This document shows, in pieces, positions 6,557 to 8,240 of a stretch of 8,240 bases of DNA. Position 1 is the stretch's first letter, and each line of letters opens with the position of its first letter. Below the pieces are notes generated by a model that saw only the letters and a list, made by a program, of their open reading frames with translations, was not told where the DNA came from and made no database searches. A program made the translations under genes and the position numbers. Source of the DNA: Dysgonomonas sp. (GTDB taxonomy: Bacteria > Bacteroidota > Bacteroidia > Bacteroidales > Dysgonomonadaceae); assembly GCA_030151105.1 (NCBI GenBank), contig JASLEN010000277.1, positions 1 through 8,240 on the forward strand, given 5' to 3'.

Positions 6557-6792
6557 GATTAAGCACAAGATCTGAGAAGAAAACTGGCTTGATGATGATG
6601 AATAGCCAAAGGGGGGTGAGTAGCAAGGGTACTATTACTTCTGATGAATATGTTTATGTTTTATACAATTGAGTGAAAGCTCCTTTAGGCATTCAACATA
6701 GAAGACAAATAGTTGTAAGAGAAAATTTAAAGTTTGTGAATTACCATAATTCAAACATTAAGCTGTCATTGATTCTAAATGGCAGCTTTTTT
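6557..6792 (+). ncRNA. candidate small RNA ending at an orphan terminator
   Basis: TTTG (6523-6526), 17 nt, then CATATTTG (6544-6551) is one base from the Bacteroidetes promoter pattern and would start a transcript near 6557. A strong hairpin plus U-run ends it at 6792, giving about 236 nt. No known RNA family is recognised. It could instead be a short mRNA for the 26-codon frame at 6592-6672. Both the start point and existence of the RNA are inferred. Confidence 0.3.
6760..6792 (+). terminator. rho-independent terminator, plus strand
   Basis: AAGCTGTCATT (6760-6770) pairs with AATGGCAGCTT (6778-6788) over 11 bp with one U-G wobble and a 7-nt loop, followed by T through 6792. On the minus strand no U-run follows the stem, so it acts only for plus-strand transcription. 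No annotated plus-strand gene ends upstream of it; the nearest plus-strand gene ends at 4671. Confidence 0.8.
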
Positions 6793-6872
6793 ATATATAA
6801 ACTCATGCTATGTTAGATGGGATCTATTGAACTATTCGCAGATGAGAATATCTCTTAAATAATAAGTTGTTA

Positions 6873-6880
6873 TAAATTTG
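6873..6880 (+). promoter_or_regulatory. possible -7 element for the nucleotidyltransferase gene
   Basis: TAAATTTG matches TAnnTTTG, but no TTTG is seen 19-21 nt upstream, and the leader would be about 150 nt. A one-mismatch alternative, CATATTTG, lies at 6951-6958 inside a dyad. Neither is strong. Confidence 0.2.
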
Positions 6881-6934
6881 GTGAAACTGCAATTTATAGC
6901 GATATTCAACCTTCAAAATAAACTGATATATAGA

Positions 6935-6959
6935 GCAAATATATCTCTTCCATATTTGC
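6935..6959. repeat. 8-bp inverted repeat upstream of the nucleotidyltransferase gene
   Basis: GCAAATAT (6935-6942) and ATATTTGC (6952-6959) are perfect complements around a 9-nt spacer, 80 bp before the start codon. The arms are promoter-like (ATATTTG), so this may be an operator overlapping a promoter or a chance AT-rich dyad. Confidence 0.3.
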
Positions 6960-7038
6960 AGATTTATCCTCAAATATAGAGATGCTAAGAAGCAGATAAT
7001 TAAATGTTCTATAGACTTAAACTATGAAATAAACTAAG

Positions 7039-7941
7039 ATGAAACCAACATTATTTATACTTGCGGCTGGTATGGGAAGCCGCTATGGTGGTCTGAAACA
7101 ATTGGAAGGATTGGGACCAAATGGAGAAACTTTGATGGATTATTCGATCTATGATGCATTGAAAGTTGGGTTTGGCAAAATCGTATTTGTAATCAGAAGA
7201 TCTTTCGAAAAAGAATTTCGTGAAAATGTGATTACCAAATATGAGAAACTTGTTCCAGTGGAGTTGGTTTTTCAAGAAGTCAATAAAATTCCTGAGGGAA
7301 TAAAATATAACCCAGTTCGTGAAAAGCCTTGGGGAACATGTCATGCTTTGCTAATGGGCAAGAGTGTGATTAATGAGCCTTTTGGAGTAATCAATGCTGA
7401 TGATTTTTATGGGAGAGAGAGCTTCCAGTTGCTTATCGGTCAGCTTAATGCAATGGGAAAAAGTAGAGAGAACTACTGCATGATTCCGTATATGCTAGGG
7501 AATACCTTAGCTGAGAGTGGATCTGTAGCACGTGCAGTTTGTGAGGTTGATAACAATCAGCTTCTTTCTAAGATTGTGGAGCGTACAGAAGTACAGCGTA
7601 TAGATGGTGTGCCTTGTTATAAAAATAAAGATGGACAATGGATCAATCTTACAGATACTACATTAGTTTCGATGAATATGTGGGCATTTACAACTGATGT
7701 TTTTGAATTTGCTGATAAATATTTTAGAGACTTCCTGTTGGAGTATAAAGATGATGTGAAGAAAGAGTTTTTACTACCTTCTTTTGTGAATAAGTTAGTA
7801 ACTAACAAAGACGTGAAGGTGAAAGCTATCAACACTCCAGCCAAGTGGTTTGGTATTACCTACGAAAAGGATCGTGCCGAGGTGTCTCACAAAATAAGTG
7901 AGTTGGTGGCAGATAATATCTATCCACATAAACTATTTTGA
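7039..7941 (+). CDS. sugar-1-phosphate nucleotidyltransferase-like protein
   Basis: The 300-residue product has the nucleotidyltransferase (NTP_transferase, GT-A-like) fold signature at its start: FILAAGMGSRYGGLKQLEGL (6-25), where the usual G-x-G-x-R loop binds the nucleotide phosphates. GTCHALLMGK (99-108) corresponds to the usual GTAHAL-type segment, and VINADDFYG (118-125) has the metal-binding Asp121/Asp122. A later KWFGITYEKDRAEV (near 274-287) resembles the metal and product-binding end of the domain. These enzymes join an NTP and a sugar-1-phosphate to make an NDP-sugar in the cytosol. The GGLKQ ending, in place of the more usual P-L-T...PK of RmlA/GlmU-type enzymes, marks a separate Bacteroidetes-type branch whose substrate I cannot name. 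It is monocistronic by appearance: a 592-bp gap upstream and a strong terminator 19 bp downstream. Confidence 0.85.
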   Translation: MKPTLFILAAGMGSRYGGLKQLEGLGPNGETLMDYSIYDALKVGFGKIVFVIRRSFEKEFRENVITKYEKLVPVELVFQEVNKIPEGIKYNPVREKPWGTCHALLMGKSVINEPFGVINADDFYGRESFQLLIGQLNAMGKSRENYCMIPYMLGNTLAESGSVARAVCEVDNNQLLSKIVERTEVQRIDGVPCYKNKDGQWINLTDTTLVSMNMWAFTTDVFEFADKYFRDFLLEYKDDVKKEFLLPSFVNKLVTNKDVKVKAINTPAKWFGITYEKDRAEVSHKISELVADNIYPHKLF

Positions 7942-7960
7942 TCAATAAAATAGTGGGAAT

Positions 7961-7999
7961 AAAAAATAGAGCTACAATCAGATTGTAGCTCTATTTTTT
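7961..7999. terminator. bidirectional rho-independent terminator
   Basis: The 39 bases form a perfect palindrome of two 19-nt arms about a single central A at 7980. The outer six pairs are A-T, so each strand ends its stem in a U-run (T to 8000 on the plus strand). It lies between the convergent nucleotidyltransferase (stop 7939-7941) and isomerase (stop 8016-8018) genes and suits both. Confidence 0.9.
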
Positions 8000-8015
8000 T
8001 ATGTGAGGTTATAAT

Positions 8016-8240
8016 TTACTTATCTGTTTCGTTGAATAACTGATAGCAAACTATATCATAGTATCCTAATGACTCTTCTAGATCGTTGACGATGTTTGGC
8101 GTTAGATTATCATATTCTATAGTCAAGTAGCCCTTGAATTTCTGACGCTTTAACTCTATAAGTATTGCATCAGTATCTAGTATTCCCAGCCCCCATATCA
8201 CTCCAGAGTACTTGTTGCCTGTCCTTGATTTCTCTCTTCC
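8016..8240 (-). CDS. sugar phosphate isomerase/epimerase-like protein, C-terminal fragment (N-terminus off the right edge)
   Basis: The frame is open from the right edge to TAA at 8016-8018, giving 74 residues. An internal GTG (8199-8201) is just a Val codon, since the frame continues upstream without a stop. The segment VIWGLGILDTDAILIELKRQKFKGYLTIEYD matches the end of xylose-isomerase-like TIM barrels: a W/P-G-x-G turn, a helix with ILxELKRxxFKG, then a strand ending in the acidic IEYD, whose Glu usually binds the catalytic metal. After it comes a C-terminal helix (NIVNDLEESLGYYDIVCYQL). Many members in this phylum are exported proteins linked to sugar use, but the N-terminus is missing here, so location and substrate are unknown. 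It is convergent with the nucleotidyltransferase gene and shares its terminator. Confidence 0.75.
   Translation of the reverse strand, partial: GREKSRTGNKYSGVIWGLGILDTDAILIELKRQKFKGYLTIEYDNLTPNIVNDLEESLGYYDIVCYQLFNETDK

Larger units (their letters stand above)
6447..7038. other. 592-bp intergenic region with no convincing protein gene
   Basis: This gap separates the divergent kinase and nucleotidyltransferase genes. On the plus strand it holds a rho-independent terminator at 6760-6792, a weak promoter-like pair at 6523-6551, a run of six G at 6611-6616 in otherwise AT-rich DNA, and a 26-codon open frame at 6592-6672 starting with three ATGs. An 8-bp dyad lies at 6935-6959. Neither strand has a long open frame with recognisable protein sequence. 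Confidence 0.7.

Noticed and set aside
6673..6816. 48-codon frame starting at GTG directly after the 26-codon frame, in the same phase
   Set aside because: It runs through the terminator hairpin at 6760-6792 and its AT-rich tail, and the peptide resembles nothing known. A readthrough or broken-gene reading is not supported.
7051..7344. 97-codon minus-strand open frame inside the nucleotidyltransferase gene
   Set aside because: It is a shadow of the plus-strand gene, whose LAAGMGSR and NADDFYG motifs are clear.

Overview
The window looks like a chromosomal stretch from a member of the Bacteroidales (Bacteroides or a close relative). The reasons are a SusC/RagA-type TonB-dependent transporter, -7 elements of the form TAnnTTTG typical of Bacteroidetes promoters, an AT-rich composition, few Shine-Dalgarno sequences, and Bacteroidetes-style versions of a BadF-family kinase and a LytS/LytTR two-component pair. 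No mobile element, CRISPR array, tRNA or rRNA is visible.

Layout: 1-2125 (minus) is the N-terminal two thirds of a SusC-like transporter that runs off the left edge. Its SusD partner would be expected beyond that edge. Upstream of it are a strong promoter match, a dyad just behind the -33 element, and a leader of about 170 nt with two mutually exclusive stems. 2403-3242 (minus) is a BadF/BadG-family sugar kinase, probably an N-acetylglucosamine kinase type, starting at GTG. It is divergent from 3538-4671 (plus), an outer-membrane beta-barrel protein of no family I recognise. The 295-bp divergent region holds several small dyads. The barrel gene ends 3 bp from the end of a two-component operon on the minus strand: histidine kinase (5397-6446), then LytTR response regulator (4675-5412), overlapping by 16 nt.

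6447-7038 is a 592-bp gap with no convincing protein gene. It contains an isolated rho-independent terminator on the plus strand (6760-6792) with a promoter-like sequence about 210 bases upstream of it, so a small RNA is possible. 7039-7941 (plus) is a sugar-1-phosphate nucleotidyltransferase-like protein, followed by a perfect 19-bp stem bidirectional terminator. The right edge holds the C-terminal 74 residues of a probable sugar phosphate isomerase/epimerase on the minus strand.

As a set the genes suggest carbohydrate, possibly amino-sugar, uptake and activation: outer-membrane import (SusC), sugar phosphorylation (BadF kinase), nucleotide activation or sugar-phosphate chemistry (nucleotidyltransferase, isomerase), and a sensor pair. 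That they form one pathway is inference. They lie in at least five transcription units of differing orientation. I see no clearly new multi-gene system. The least explained pieces are the orphan terminator/RNA candidate, the susC leader switch, and the unassigned barrel protein.
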